Assembly (NCBI GenBank): GCA_016934985.1
Contig: JAFGRU010000121.1
Location: forward strand, 1 to 62,135
Source of the DNA: Deltaproteobacteria bacterium
GTDB taxonomy: Bacteria; Desulfobacterota; Desulfuromonadia; Desulfuromonadales; JAAYDE01
DNA: 62,135 bases
Direction: 5' to 3'
Shown here: one piece after another, positions 27,156 through 37,201 of the stretch
Layout of the letters: each line of letters opens with the position of its first letter
How positions within the stretch are numbered: position 1 is the first letter of the stretch
Position numbers and translations under genes: made by a program
The notes under the pieces: model-generated
What the model saw: the letters and a program-made list of their open reading frames with translations, nothing else
Told to the model about the DNA's origin: nothing
Database searches by the model: none

Positions 27156-28436
27156 TCAGGACTCCAGGTCCTGAAAAACGGTTTTGCCTGCCACCAGGGT
27201 CCGGGACACCCGGCCTTTCAAGGTCCATCCTTCAAAAGGGGTGTTCCGGCTTTTGGAAAGGAAGCGTTCGGAGTCAACCTGCCACTGCTTTTCCGGGTCA
27301 AAGATGGTGATGTCGGCAACCCCCCCTTTTTTTAAAGATCCTCTCGGTAAAGAGAGGATCCGCGCCGGTGCAGTCGTCAGGGCGGCTAAAGCGGTGTTCA
27401 GGGAGAAGGCTCCTTTATCGACCAGCATCAGAACCAGCGGCAGGGCTGTCTCCAAGCCGACGATGCCGTTGAGGGCGCGATCAAACTCGACATTTTTGTC
27501 ATCCCTGTGGTGGGGAGCGTGGTCCGTGGCAATGGCGTCAATAGTACCGTCCCTGAGGCCTTGGTAAAGGGCTTCCAGATCCTCGGCTGTACGCAGGGGC
27601 GGATTCATTTTGGCGTTGGTGTTGTAACCGCGGACAGCCTCTTCCGTCAAGGTCAAATGGTGGGGGGTGACATCGCAGCTGACCCGGACGCCCCGCGCTT
27701 TAGCGGTGCGGATAATCTCCACCGTGCCACGCGTGGAGATGTGGCAGATATGCAGGCGGGAGCCGCTGAATTCGGCAAGAGCGACATCACGGTAAACCGC
27801 CGCATCTTCGGCCACCCAGGGAATCCCCCGGAGGCCGAGTTCGGTGGCGACAAAGCCCTCGTTCATAACCCCTTTGCCTGAAATGCTAAAATTCTCTGCA
27901 TGGGAGATGAGGGGGACATCGAAAAGGCCAGCGTACTCCAGGGCGCGCCGCATAAGATCGCCATTACTGACCCAGTGTCCGTCGTCGGAAAAAGCGACGC
28001 AACCGCCTTCTTTCAATTCCCCCATTTCGGTCAGGGATTCACCTTTCAACCCTTTGGAGATGGCGGCTACGGGGAAAACATTAACGACTCCGCAGATCCG
28101 CGCTTTCTGGAGGATGTAGTCGGTGGTGGCAAGGTTATCGTTGACCGGCTCAGTGTTAGGCATGCATGCAACGGAGGTGAAACCGCCGGCCGCGGCGGCG
28201 CGGGTGCCGCTGGTGATATCCTCTTTGTATTCCTGGCCGGGATCGCGCAGATGCACATGCATATCGATCAGACCAGGGGTGACGAACATTCCCCGGGCAT
28301 CAATCAAGTCAGCGTCGGAACTTTGAATATCATGGTCGATAGCATTGATCACGCCGTCATCAACCAGAACATCGAGATTATCATCGAGGTTTTGAGACGG
28401 ATCCACCAGTCTTCCGTTTTTGATTAAAATTTTCAT
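27156..28436 (-). CDS. pyrC: Dihydroorotase
   Basis: A 426-residue class I dihydroorotase (about 45 kDa type), catalysing ring closure of carbamoyl aspartate. The metal site starts with [17 protein letters not shown] (about 57-73), followed by [17 protein letters not shown], further His ligands in ISHAEN and HICHIS, and the catalytic Asp in ATDHAPH (about 303-309). All are intact, so it is probably an active enzyme rather than a non-catalytic PyrC' partner. It lies 14 bases after pyrB. Confidence 0.96.
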   Translation of the reverse strand: MKILIKNGRLVDPSQNLDDNLDVLVDDGVINAIDHDIQSSDADLIDARGMFVTPGLIDMHVHLRDPGQEYKEDITSGTRAAAAGGFTSVACMPNTEPVNDNLATTDYILQKARICGVVNVFPVAAISKGLKGESLTEMGELKEGGCVAFSDDGHWVSNGDLMRRALEYAGLFDVPLISHAENFSISGKGVMNEGFVATELGLRGIPWVAEDAAVYRDVALAEFSGSRLHICHISTRGTVEIIRTAKARGVRVSCDVTPHHLTLTEEAVRGYNTNAKMNPPLRTAEDLEALYQGLRDGTIDAIATDHAPHHRDDKNVEFDRALNGIVGLETALPLVLMLVDKGAFSLNTALAALTTAPARILSLPRGSLKKGGVADITIFDPEKQWQVDSERFLSKSRNTPFEGWTLKGRVSRTLVAGKTVFQDLES

Positions 28437-28450
28437 AATTTATTCCCCGC

Positions 28451-29383
28451 TCATGTCTCGGAAACACTTTCCCCACTGATCAGATAAAGCAGGGCCATAC
28501 GTACGGCGACCCCGTTTTCAACTTGCTCGAGAATAACATTCTGATCGCCGTCCGCCACATCCGAGGTGATTTCGACTCCCCGATTAATAGGCCCGGGATG
28601 CATGACCAGGGCATCCGGCTTGGCACATTTTAAATTTGACCTGTTCAGGCCGAAAAAACGGGCGTATTCCCTCACCGAAGGAATCAGGGTATTCCCCTGG
28701 CGTTCGAGTTGGATGCGCAGCATCATGACCACATCCGCGCCGTCAAGGCAGTCCTCCATGCGGGTGAAGACCCGGGCGCCCGTCTTCTCTATACCAGGCG
28801 GCATCATGGTCCCGGGGGCTAGAAGGCGAACCGAGGCCCCCATTTTTTTTAAGGCCAGGATATTGGAGCGGGCCACCCGGCTGTGGGTGATATCGCCGAT
28901 AATGGCGACATTCAGGCCTTTCAGGGAACCTTTGTGCTCGCGGATGGTCATCAGGTCGAGAAGTGCTTGACTCGGATGTTCATGAGCGCCGTCCCCGGCA
29001 TTGACGATGGCAGCATTGACCCTCTCGGCCAGATAGTGGGGAGCACCGGAGGCCGAATGGCGGATGACGATGATGTCAGGCCGCATGGCTTCCAGATTTC
29101 GGGCAGTATCTTCAAGGGTTTCACCTTTTACCACCGATGATGTGCTGGCGGAAATATTGATGGAATCGGCACTCAAACGTTTCTCGGCAATCTCGAAAGA
29201 AACCCGGGTGCGGGTAGATGCCTCGAAGAAGAGGTTGATCACGGTTCTGCCCCTGAGGGTCGGAACTTTTTTGATGTCACGCTGGTTGATCTCTTTAAAG
29301 CTTTCTGCAGTATCGAGGATCAGGCTGATGTCATCGGTAGATAATTGCGCTGTTCCGAGAATGTGTTTATGGCTGAAAGCCAT
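28451..29383 (-). CDS. pyrB: Aspartate carbamoyltransferase catalytic subunit
   Basis: A 310-residue ATCase catalytic chain joining carbamoyl phosphate to aspartate. The carbamoyl-phosphate loop is [19 protein letters not shown] (about 53-71), with further site segments [17 protein letters not shown] (about 131-147) and [13 protein letters not shown] (about 260-272). No pyrI regulatory subunit is nearby, so control is likely at the RNA level by PyrR. GGAGGTCACTC precedes the ATG, and pyrR ends 18 bases upstream. Confidence 0.97.
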   Translation of the reverse strand: MAFSHKHILGTAQLSTDDISLILDTAESFKEINQRDIKKVPTLRGRTVINLFFEASTRTRVSFEIAEKRLSADSINISASTSSVVKGETLEDTARNLEAMRPDIIVIRHSASGAPHYLAERVNAAIVNAGDGAHEHPSQALLDLMTIREHKGSLKGLNVAIIGDITHSRVARSNILALKKMGASVRLLAPGTMMPPGIEKTGARVFTRMEDCLDGADVVMMLRIQLERQGNTLIPSVREYARFFGLNRSNLKCAKPDALVMHPGPINRGVEITSDVADGDQNVILEQVENGVAVRMALLYLISGESVSET

Positions 29384-29401
29384 GAGTGACCTCCAGGGTA
29401 A

Positions 29402-29959
<558 letters not shown>

Positions 29960-30062
29960 TTAAAAACTGTGTATTTGGCCCTGAAACGACGTTGTGCTTT
30001 TGGAAAAAACAGCGCACCTTGTCTGAGGGCCCAAATTTTGTTTTTCAATCCCTGCGAAAAAC

Positions 30063-30175
30063 AAAAAAAGACCTTCCCTGAGGATGACGGGAAGGTCCTG
30101 ATAAACGAGCGTAATTCGAATTTTTATGTATGTCTGCCACCCTTGCTAACCTCTCTGGATTAACTTAAAAGGGAC
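30063..30175 (-). promoter_or_regulatory. PyrR-binding attenuator in the pyr operon leader
   Basis: On the minus strand the leader contains AATCCAGAGAGGTTAGCAAG (about 30143-30162), which matches the PyrR-binding loop known from Gram-positive pyr leaders (TCCAGAGAGG followed by a G/C-x-AAGG segment). About 45 bases downstream is an intrinsic terminator: stem GACCTTCCC/GGGAAGGTC (30070-30078 with 30089-30097) followed by seven T (30063-30069). PyrR bound to the loop would prevent an antiterminator from forming, so transcription stops before pyrR when UMP is plentiful. The leader lies 126 bases ahead of pyrR. The mechanism is inferred from the family. Confidence 0.88.
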
Positions 30176-30269
30176 AATATGGAGTATTGTCTCGATGTGC
30201 CCTACTCTACCAAGGTTGAACGGCGGGGGCAACAGAAAATTTGCCGGGGGTAAACCTTAGGTATCTTTC

Positions 30270-30980
30270 TCAATAGATCGGCCGGCCGATGCGTTCCCAG
30301 CGGGGCCAATTTTTTTTAGCGTCCCAAGACCAGTACTTGATAAATGCCAATCCCTTGATTTTCCCTCGGTCGACAAAACCCCAGAAGCGGCTGTCATAAG
30401 ACTGGTCGCGATTGTCTCCCATAACAAAGTACATGCCTTCCGGCACCTGGATTTTCGGCATATAGTCACGACACCCTTGATGACGCGGAAACTGACTGGT
30501 GTCATTACAAACGGCACTGTCACCAATCATTCTCCCGGGATCTTTGTGAACTTCCTGGGAAATGCGGTACAACTGGTCGTTGACGAAGACTTTTTTGTTG
30601 CGGACTTCCACCACATCCCCCGGAATTCCGATGACACGTTTAATGAAATCGCGGCGTTGAAAGTATGATTTTCCCTCGTCCTCGGGAAATTCAAAAACGA
30701 TGATGTCCCCTCTTCGGGGGTTGCGCAGGGGAAGCACCCAGGTGTCAGTAAATGGAATATGGCTGCCGTAAATGAATTTGTTGACCAGAAGATGATCGCC
30801 AATGAGGAGTGTGTCCTCCATGGAACCGGAGGGTATTTTAAATGCCTGAACGACAAAGGTTCGGATAAAAAGTGCGAGAATGGCGGCAACAATAAGTGCT
30901 TCCGCGTATTCCCTGTACCAGGGTTTTTTTTGCCCTTTTTTCTCGGTAGTGGCAATAAGCTTTTTGTCCTTTTTTTTCAT
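30270..30980 (-). CDS. lepB: Signal peptidase I
   Basis: A 236-residue type I signal peptidase that removes signal peptides from exported proteins at the outer face of the inner membrane. One helix (about 27-46) is followed by the catalytic serine in PSGSMEDTL (Ser53), the Lys general base in [11 protein letters not shown] (Lys114) and the late motif [15 protein letters not shown] (about 191-205). The N-terminus is Lys-rich and cytoplasmic. Its start overlaps the lepA stop (ATGA), so the two are translationally coupled, as in many bacteria. Confidence 0.96.
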   Translation of the reverse strand: MKKKDKKLIATTEKKGQKKPWYREYAEALIVAAILALFIRTFVVQAFKIPSGSMEDTLLIGDHLLVNKFIYGSHIPFTDTWVLPLRNPRRGDIIVFEFPEDEGKSYFQRRDFIKRVIGIPGDVVEVRNKKVFVNDQLYRISQEVHKDPGRMIGDSAVCNDTSQFPRHQGCRDYMPKIQVPEGMYFVMGDNRDQSYDSRFWGFVDRGKIKGLAFIKYWSWDAKKNWPRWERIGRPIY

Positions 30981-32785
30981 TGTTTAGGCTCTTTGACTTT
31001 AAGGATTGCTAGAAATGCTTCCTGGGGGATTTCCACCCTTCCGACCTGCTTCATGCGTTTTTTGCCCTCCTTCTGTTTTTCAAGGAGCTTGCGTTTGCGG
31101 GTGATGTCCCCGCCGTAGCATTTGGCAGTGACATCCTTGCGCAACGCCTTGACATTGACCCTGGCAATGACCTTATTACCCAAAGCAGCCTGGATGGCCA
31201 CCTCATACTGCTGGCGCGGTATGAATTCCTTCATCTTGGAGGTCAGCTCCCGTCCCTGCTGAGCCGCTTTATCACGGTGGACAATGAGTGACAGAGCGTC
31301 TACCGTCTCCCCGTTGATAAGAATATTGAGACGCACCAGTTTGCTGGGACGGTAATCAAGAAAATCGTAATCAAGTGAGGCATAGCCGCGGGTGATTGAT
31401 TTAAGACGGTCGTAAAAATCAAGAACGACCTCGTTTAGGGGCAGCTCATAAATGACCATGACCCGATCAGCGGTCAGATAGCGGATTTCGTTTTGAATAC
31501 CTCGTTTTTCCTCGCACAGGGCCAGAAGCGGGCCGACAAACTCGTGAGGAAGGTGAATGGAGGCTCTGATGAATGGCTCTTCAATACTCTCAATGGCCTG
31601 TTCTTCTGGCAGTTTGGTGGCACTGTCAACCCTCAGCATTTGTCCGTCAGTGGTGTGAACATGGTAGACAACCGTGGGGGCCGTAGTAATCAGGCCAACA
31701 TCGAATTCTCTTTCAAGCCGCTCCTGGATGATCTCCATGTGCAAAAGGCCAAGAAAGCCACAGCGAAAACCGAAGCCAAGGGCAACAGAGGTTTCAGGCT
31801 CGAAGGAAAAGGACGAGTCGTTGAGCTGAAGTTTTTCCATGGCATCCCGCAAGTCGTCGTAATCCCCCGGATCAATTGGATAAAGGCCGGAGAAGACCAT
31901 TGGCTTGACTACCTGAAAACCGGGAAGGGCTTTTTCTGCGGGACGATGGAAATGGGTGATAGTTTCCCCCACCTTGGCGTCGCCGACAACTTTGATACTG
32001 GCGATGATAAAACCGACTTCACCCGCATGAAGGGAGGGTGTGGCAAACGGGTGGGGGCTGAAAACGCCGACCTTGGTAACCTCGTAGGATTTGCGATTGG
32101 ACATCAACAGAATTTTATCGCCCTTGGAAACTTTTCCGTCGACAACACGGGCCAGAATGACAACCCCCTGGTAAGAATCATACCAGGAGTCAAAAATCAG
32201 GGCTTTGAGGAGGCCGTTCGGGTCCCCTTGGGGCGGCGGAATTTTACGCACCAGAGCCTCGAGGATTTCATGAACCCCGATACCCTCCTTGGCGCTGGCC
32301 TCAATGGCATCGGAGGCGTCTAGCCCGATAATCTCTTCAATCTCTTCCTTGACCCTGGCGGGTTCGGCGCTTGGCAGATCGACCTTGTTCAAAACCGGAA
32401 AAACTTCCAGATCCTGATCGATGGCCAGATATACGTTGGCCAGAGTCTGGGCTTCAACTCCTTGCGAGGCATCGACCACCAAAAGCGCCCCCTCGCAGGC
32501 ACTGAGGGAACGGCTGACCTCATAGGAGAAGTCGACATGTCCTGGTGTATCGATGAGATTGAGTATATAGTCGTGACCATCGTCCGCCTTATATTTAAGA
32601 CGCACCGATTGAGCCTTGATGGTAATGCCGCGTTCCTTCTCCAATTCCATTTTGTCAAGAAACTGGTCGGTTTTCTCCCGTTGGCTCAAGGTGCCTGTTG
32701 CCTCCAGGAGACGATCTGCAAGGGTTGATTTGCCGTGATCGATATGAGCGATTATTGAAAAATTGCGAATATATTTTTGATCCAT
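30977..32785 (-). CDS. lepA: Elongation factor 4 (LepA) back-translocating GTPase
   Basis: A 602-residue LepA. GTPase motifs: [16 protein letters not shown] (G1), [10 protein letters not shown] (G2), DTPGHVDF (G3), NKVDLP (G4). Domain II and the C-terminal LepA-specific domain are complete (family length about 600). It acts on the ribosome, influencing initiation and stress-time elongation. I start at the ATG (32785, [10 protein letters not shown]) where the family alignment begins; a TTG seven codons earlier also exists. Neither has a strong ribosome-binding site. Confidence 0.95.
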   Translation of the reverse strand: MDQKYIRNFSIIAHIDHGKSTLADRLLEATGTLSQREKTDQFLDKMELEKERGITIKAQSVRLKYKADDGHDYILNLIDTPGHVDFSYEVSRSLSACEGALLVVDASQGVEAQTLANVYLAIDQDLEVFPVLNKVDLPSAEPARVKEEIEEIIGLDASDAIEASAKEGIGVHEILEALVRKIPPPQGDPNGLLKALIFDSWYDSYQGVVILARVVDGKVSKGDKILLMSNRKSYEVTKVGVFSPHPFATPSLHAGEVGFIIASIKVVGDAKVGETITHFHRPAEKALPGFQVVKPMVFSGLYPIDPGDYDDLRDAMEKLQLNDSSFSFEPETSVALGFGFRCGFLGLLHMEIIQERLEREFDVGLITTAPTVVYHVHTTDGQMLRVDSATKLPEEQAIESIEEPFIRASIHLPHEFVGPLLALCEEKRGIQNEIRYLTADRVMVIYELPLNEVVLDFYDRLKSITRGYASLDYDFLDYRPSKLVRLNILINGETVDALSLIVHRDKAAQQGRELTSKMKEFIPRQQYEVAIQAALGNKVIARVNVKALRKDVTAKCYGGDITRKRKLLEKQKEGKKRMKQVGRVEIPQEAFLAILKVKEPKQ

Positions 32786-32806
32786 ACCTGGGTCAATGCC
32801 GTTCAA

Positions 32807-33210
32807 ATAGTAAGAAAACTATTTAATTTTTTGATTGATGATTTTGGGCCGCCATTGTAAAGCCACAAGAGTCTGTTGCCATGCTTTTGAAAAAGCTTTT
32901 TATGCTAATATCTACGATGCCCAACCCTTATCAGCATAACAGTTTAAATTACAAGAATGGTTTAAGGAAGTAAAGAAGATTCATATTTCGCTTGATTTGA
33001 CTCAATTAAAATGACTTATGGTTTTCTTAAAAAAAGTGTTCTTAAAACACTAAAGGATTAAGGGGTTTAGTTGGTTAGGTGCCAATGAGACCCTGGAAAG
33101 AATAATTATTTTAAATTTGTTAGCTTTCTTTATAATTATATTTGCTCATTTTAAAAAGATGTTTTAAGCTTTCAGCTTAAGATGATTAACTTTTTTCCTA
33201 AGGTCATTTT
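32807..33210. other. Intergenic region between lepA and the acyl-CoA synthetase gene
   Basis: A divergent promoter region of about 400 bases, A+T-rich. TATGCTAATAT at 32901-32911 resembles an extended -10 element on the plus strand without a fitting -35 box. The start of the synthetase gene has AAGG eight bases upstream. No gene, repeat or hairpin with T run is seen. Confidence 0.4.
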
Positions 33211-35085
33211 ATGATTACCAAAACAATCGATGCCCAGTTCATGGAATCCTGCTTCAAGTATGGCTCTAAAAGTGCCTTGGAGCAAAAAATCGGAAATTCC
33301 TGGAAACCTCTCAGTTACAGTGAGCTTTGGCGCAAATCCGAGGCCATTACCTCCGGGCTTCTGGATTTTGGGATAAAAAAGGGTGATCGGATAGCTTTGC
33401 TGGCCTCCCCTTCCCCTGACTGGGTGGTCACCTACCTGAGCATTCTGCGCAGCGATGCCATTGTTGTGCCTATTGATAAAGATCTGAAGTCGGGAGAGAT
33501 TCGTCATATTTTAGCGGATTGCGAAACAAGAATAATCTTCACTGAAGAAATCTTTCTGGACACCCTGGCACCATTGGTCGCGAATCTTTCAAAAGTGGAA
33601 AAAATTATCGTCATTTCTCCTGAGAAGGCAACCGGAATGGCTGATCCGGCCCTTGAAATCATGCTCGACGACTTGGTTTCCGAATGGCACGTTCTTAAAA
33701 AGAAGTCCAAATTATCGGAAAAGGAAACCGAGAATTTTGAAGCTCTGGCGGAAAAACTTCACGCTTCCCTGCTTGCCAGTTTTCAGAAACCTGGCAAACC
33801 CAAGGAATCTTTGTCGCACTTGCTGTCGGATTTTGATGCTTTAAGGCGGCAACTACTGAAAAAAAAGCGTTTAACCTACCTTGCTGATTTCATGCATGAG
33901 GAAATACCCTCCCCTCCTCTTCACCAACCCGAGGACCCGGCTGTTATCATTTACACATCCGGCACTACCGGGCGCTCAAAGGGGGCTGTTCTCAGCCATG
34001 TCAATATCATGTTCAACGTAAATACAGCCGTTGATCTCTACAGGCTTACGCCTAAGATTCATATGCTTTCGATCCTTCCCATTCATCACATATTCGAACA
34101 GGTGGTGGGTATCATCCTTCCCCTTTCCATCGGCGGAACCGTTTCCTTTGTGGAATCCCTTAAAAAGATCGGTCCCAATTTGGAAGAGGTAAACCCCAAC
34201 TTTCTTCTGGGTGTACCGGCCATTTTTCGAATATTTCATAATCGTTTGGAAAAGAAATTTTCTGAAAATCTGGCGTTAAGAACTCTTTTTTCTTTGCCCG
34301 GGACCAAGAACCTGATCCAGAAAAAAATCCGCCGCTCTCTGGGGGGTGACCAGGCAGTGTTTATCAGCGGAGGGGCTGCTCTTGACCCCGAAATTGCATC
34401 CGGGCTCAGAGAATACGGTCTCAATCTTTTTCAGGGTTACGGCATTACCGAAACCGCTCCGGTGGTCGCCGTGGAAACTCCCAGTGCTTATCGGCTGGGC
34501 TCCGTGGGCAGACTTTTTCCCGGGGTAGAGGTCCGCATTGACCAACCCAATGACGAAGGTGTTGGTGAAATCCTGGTCAAAGGTCCCAACGTCATGATTG
34601 GTTATTACAACAATTCCAAAGCTACCGACGAGGTTCTCAAGGATGGTTGGTATTACACCGGCGACCTTGGACGCCTGGACCGGGACGCCTTCCTTTATAT
34701 TTGCGGCAGAGTGAAAAACCTCATTGTCACTCCCAACGGTAAAAACGTTTATCCAGAAGAAATTGAGGAAGAACTGCTGAAAAGCGATTTTATCGCCGAA
34801 GTCATGGTCTATGGTCACAAGGTTAACGGATCGGCTGAAGAAGTCTATGCCCAGATATACCCTGATCAGGAGGCCATCGACAGGTTTGCCGCAGGCAAAG
34901 GTGAAAACTCTTTCAGCGTTGAGGATGTAGAAAAGCTGATTCGCGAAGAAGTCCAGAAACGTTGCAAGAACCTGGCGGACTACAAACGGGTTAAACGCTT
35001 TACCCTTCGGGAGGATGAGTTTCCGAAAACCACCACCAAAAAAATCAAACGTTTTGTCGTGGAGGCCGGCATCTCTGCCTCCTGA
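33211..35085 (+). CDS. Long-chain acyl-CoA synthetase (AMP-binding family)
   Basis: A 624-residue adenylate-forming enzyme that activates fatty acids with ATP and CoA. The P-loop-like motif is IIYTSGTTGRSKGAVLSH (about 250-267), the A5 motif GYGITETAPVVAVETPS (about 410-426), the hinge/ATP motif YYTGDLGRLDRDAFLYICGR (about 481-500) and the C-terminal Lys in TTKKIKRF. An insertion rich in Lys/Glu (about 158-205) is longer than in E. coli FadD. It is monocistronic with its own terminator. The chain-length preference cannot be read from the sequence. Confidence 0.92.
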   Translation: MITKTIDAQFMESCFKYGSKSALEQKIGNSWKPLSYSELWRKSEAITSGLLDFGIKKGDRIALLASPSPDWVVTYLSILRSDAIVVPIDKDLKSGEIRHILADCETRIIFTEEIFLDTLAPLVANLSKVEKIIVISPEKATGMADPALEIMLDDLVSEWHVLKKKSKLSEKETENFEALAEKLHASLLASFQKPGKPKESLSHLLSDFDALRRQLLKKKRLTYLADFMHEEIPSPPLHQPEDPAVIIYTSGTTGRSKGAVLSHVNIMFNVNTAVDLYRLTPKIHMLSILPIHHIFEQVVGIILPLSIGGTVSFVESLKKIGPNLEEVNPNFLLGVPAIFRIFHNRLEKKFSENLALRTLFSLPGTKNLIQKKIRRSLGGDQAVFISGGAALDPEIASGLREYGLNLFQGYGITETAPVVAVETPSAYRLGSVGRLFPGVEVRIDQPNDEGVGEILVKGPNVMIGYYNNSKATDEVLKDGWYYTGDLGRLDRDAFLYICGRVKNLIVTPNGKNVYPEEIEEELLKSDFIAEVMVYGHKVNGSAEEVYAQIYPDQEAIDRFAAGKGENSFSVEDVEKLIREEVQKRCKNLADYKRVKRFTLREDEFPKTTTKKIKRFVVEAGISAS

Positions 35086-35111
35086 ATGTCTTGAACTTTT
35101 CAAAATCAACA

Positions 35112-35146
35112 AAAAAGCGCCTCTTATTTTCAAGAGGCGCTTTTTC
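35112..35146 (+). terminator. Intrinsic terminator after the acyl-CoA synthetase gene
   Basis: A perfect 14-bp stem (35112-35125 with 35132-35145) ends in TTTTT, 27 bases after the stop. The A run on the other side lets it also serve the convergent gene ending at 35198. Confidence 0.9.
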
Positions 35147-35197
35147 CGGACTGACTTCCTGTCAAAGATTAATCATAATTTTTTTATTCCGTCCTGC

Positions 35198-35656
35198 TTA
35201 GAACCAGAAACCAAAAGCGAGATGGTTGATTCTCGGGCTGCGATAATGACTGCTGTGGCCATAGGCCCTAAGGTCCTTTTTGTGTCGTTTCTCGATTCGG
35301 CCATGGCGATAGCTATGTTTTTGGTAACGGTAATCACGTTTGAGCTGGCGGACGTCACGTTTATAATCGTGCCTGTCGGCCCTCATGTTGCGGCGGATTC
35401 TTTCTCGCTCACGAGGTGAATCGGCCCGTTTCATGGCTCGGATATTGTTTTTCATATCCCTTTGGTATTCTCGTCGCTCTTTATTGAAATCCTGTTTAAA
35501 AGTTCTGCGGTAATTGTTTTTATGTGAATACGAATGGGCTGGCCGGTCGGTATTGTAGCCTTCTCTTGCCTGCCTGTTGCCTTTATCCGCCGCAGCCGGC
35601 ATGACAAAGAACGCAACCAACATTAATCCAATTCCGGATACCATCAGTTTTTTCAT
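35198..35656 (-). CDS. Secreted, very basic Arg/Tyr/His-rich protein of unknown function
   Basis: A 152-residue protein with a signal peptide (residues 1-23, ending AAA) and a mature part made almost only of charged and aromatic residues: many Arg, Lys, His, Tyr, Asp and Gln, and no cysteine. It contains heptad-like RRxYxRD/KRDYRxQK repeats (about 50-125, e.g. RREYQRDMKNNIRAMKR and RADRHDYKRDVRQLKRDYR) that predict long helices. The tail ends in HLAFGFWF, a phenylalanine end like those of outer-membrane proteins. AAGGAGG precedes the ATG. I do not recognise a family. Periplasmic helical proteins of this kind may bind nucleotides, metals (His) or acidic polymers; function unknown. Confidence 0.75.
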   Translation of the reverse strand: MKKLMVSGIGLMLVAFFVMPAAADKGNRQAREGYNTDRPAHSYSHKNNYRRTFKQDFNKERREYQRDMKNNIRAMKRADSPRERERIRRNMRADRHDYKRDVRQLKRDYRYQKHSYRHGRIEKRHKKDLRAYGHSSHYRSPRINHLAFGFWF

Positions 35657-35939
35657 TTCAGCCTCCTTTTTTTGTTTTCAGTCCGCACTTATCCTGATAA
35701 TACCCGCCCGATAAAATAAGGTTACAGATATTTTCAAAAAAATTCTTTGAATCGAAACTAACTTCACTAGTCATGACTCAATAAGAATATTACTTGACAG
35801 GGAATTCAGTACCTGGAAGCTCACAGGAGAATACTTTTTGCATAACTTATTTGTTTAATAAGATGAAAGAAAGCTCACATTCGTTTTGTGACCGCATAAA
35901 CCCATTAATTTGAGTGTTTTTTTTGGGGAGAGTTGGGAA

Positions 35940-36374
35940 ATGGCTGAAAATAGATGGGGTAAACGTTTTGTCGCGGAAATCCCGGTTCGTTTTGGTGAAG
36001 AAAAACTGGATCAACATGGCCTGGTCCAGGATTTGTCGGTTTTCGGGTTTTTTGTTTTCACCAAAAAAACTTATCCTGTCGATACCATTTTAAAATTGGA
36101 AATATCAACACGGGATGGGATAAGTATTGAACTGATTGGCATTGTTCGCTGGAGTAAAGAACGCCCCCAGCCAAGTGCCTGGTTGATACGGGACGCTGGT
36201 TTCGGGATTTTAATAAAAACCTTTCTTAGTGGCCAGGAACATTACGAGAGCCTCTGTCAACAACTTTGCAGGGAATGTGCTCAGGAAATTAAATCCACCT
36301 GCCCGGTCAACATAGAAGATGGCAATACTCACAATTTTAATTTTATGCGAAGATTTTTTTCGCGAAAAAGTTAA
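35940..36374 (+). CDS. PilZ domain protein (probable cyclic-di-GMP effector), second copy
   Basis: A 144-residue PilZ protein with RWGKR (RxxxR, about 5-9) and DLSVFG (about 32-37), so a cyclic-di-GMP site is present. The C-terminus has several cysteines (SLCQQLCRECAQ) that the paralogue at 18967-19392 lacks. ATG at 35940 is chosen because GGGGAGAGTTGGGA lies just before it; a GTG ten codons earlier gives no domain residues. It stands alone. Confidence 0.85.
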   Translation: MAENRWGKRFVAEIPVRFGEEKLDQHGLVQDLSVFGFFVFTKKTYPVDTILKLEISTRDGISIELIGIVRWSKERPQPSAWLIRDAGFGILIKTFLSGQEHYESLCQQLCRECAQEIKSTCPVNIEDGNTHNFNFMRRFFSRKS

Positions 36375-36659
36375 CTCTTGTTCCATATGATACCCGTGTT
36401 GGGTGTCTGCCCAGAGTGTTCTCCGCGAAAATACAAAATTTGGCAGAGCTTTTGTCGTTATTTGGGTACAAAACGGTCACTCCCTCCTTTAAATTCATTC
36501 TTCAAATTAAAAAATTAAAGCTCTGTTCGCTCAAATTCCTGATAACGAAAACCCAAAGTAAAGAGCATTACTAAATAATCTTTTCAACCCTTTGTTTTTA
36601 ATGGCTTAATTAAAGGTTGCTTGGAGCGGGTTGATTTTTGGTAAAAGTAATGATTTGAG
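36375..36659. other. Intergenic stretch before a candidate sigma-54 promoter
   Basis: About 285 A+T-rich bases after the second PilZ gene. No open frame, no perfect hairpin and no terminator for the PilZ gene is apparent. Confidence 0.4.
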
Positions 36660-36675
36660 TGGCAGGGTAATTGCT
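36660..36675 (+). promoter_or_regulatory. Candidate sigma-54 promoter
   Basis: TGGCAGGGTAATTGCT matches the RpoN consensus TGGCAC-N5-TTGCW at all but one position, with GG and GC separated by exactly ten bases. Transcription would start near 36686. It is followed by a hairpin terminator 55-90 bases on and by the small gene at 36873. Confidence 0.6.
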
Positions 36676-36685
36676 TCGGATAAAA

Positions 36686-36776
36686 CTCAGTTTTCAGACA
36701 AAAAAAGAAATTCCCTGCAGGCCTCCTGAGGGGAGAGATAAGGTCCCGGCGATCGGCTCGGCGGGGCCTTTTTTTA
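36686..36776 (+). ncRNA. Candidate short RNA or leader driven by sigma-54
   Basis: Between the candidate sigma-54 promoter and an intrinsic terminator (stem AAGGTCCCG/CGGGGCCTT, 36740-36748 with 36762-36770, then TTTTT) is room for a transcript of about 90 bases. It contains an A-rich single-stranded stretch (36700-36710) and GGGGAGAGA (36729-36738). No riboswitch class is recognised. It could be a free small RNA or an attenuated leader of the 69-residue gene that starts 97 bases downstream. Confidence 0.45.
36740..36776 (+). terminator. Intrinsic terminator of the candidate short RNA
   Basis: A 9-bp stem with one G-U pair and a 13-base loop is followed by seven T. No coding gene ends within 360 bases upstream. 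Confidence 0.75.
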
Positions 36777-36872
36777 TCGAAAAATTACAATGATGATGTT
36801 AATCTCCAAACCTCTTACCCCAGAAAGACGAGGCATCGCGCTGAATAATCGTTCTTTCAAAAGGAGATTAAC

Positions 36873-37082
36873 GTGGAAACTTGTAGTTATTTTAATGGAT
36901 TTCAAGAGGTTTTCTTCAAGGGTGAATTGCTATTCAGTGAGTCTTATCCAGAAGGTGGAAATGAGCGTCGGGAACTTTATAGGTTGCCGAATGGCAACTA
37001 TCTGGCCGGGATTCGCTTTCGAAACAAAGCGGACTTATTGACAGAGGTTAAGGTATCCGAAAATCGCCCCACGGGCTTTTGA
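36873..37082 (+). CDS. Small protein of unknown function (69 residues)
   Basis: GTG start with AAAGGAG seven bases upstream. The 69-residue product (METCSYFNGFQEVFFKGELL at the start) is soluble, without signal or membrane segment, acidic in the first half, with LPNGNYLAGIRFR in the middle, a beta-rich pattern. No family is recognised. It lies downstream of the candidate sigma-54 promoter and terminator, so read-through could link the two. Confidence 0.55.
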   Translation: METCSYFNGFQEVFFKGELLFSESYPEGGNERRELYRLPNGNYLAGIRFRNKADLLTEVKVSENRPTGF

Positions 37083-37201
37083 TAGAACAGCCACCCCTTT
37101 GATCTGTACGGGTGTTACTTGAAAGCGACTCCAAAGCTGGAAGCGGCAGCCGATCTCAAAGTAGATTCATCCCATAGCCCGAGAAGTTTTCAGCTTCGAT
37201 C

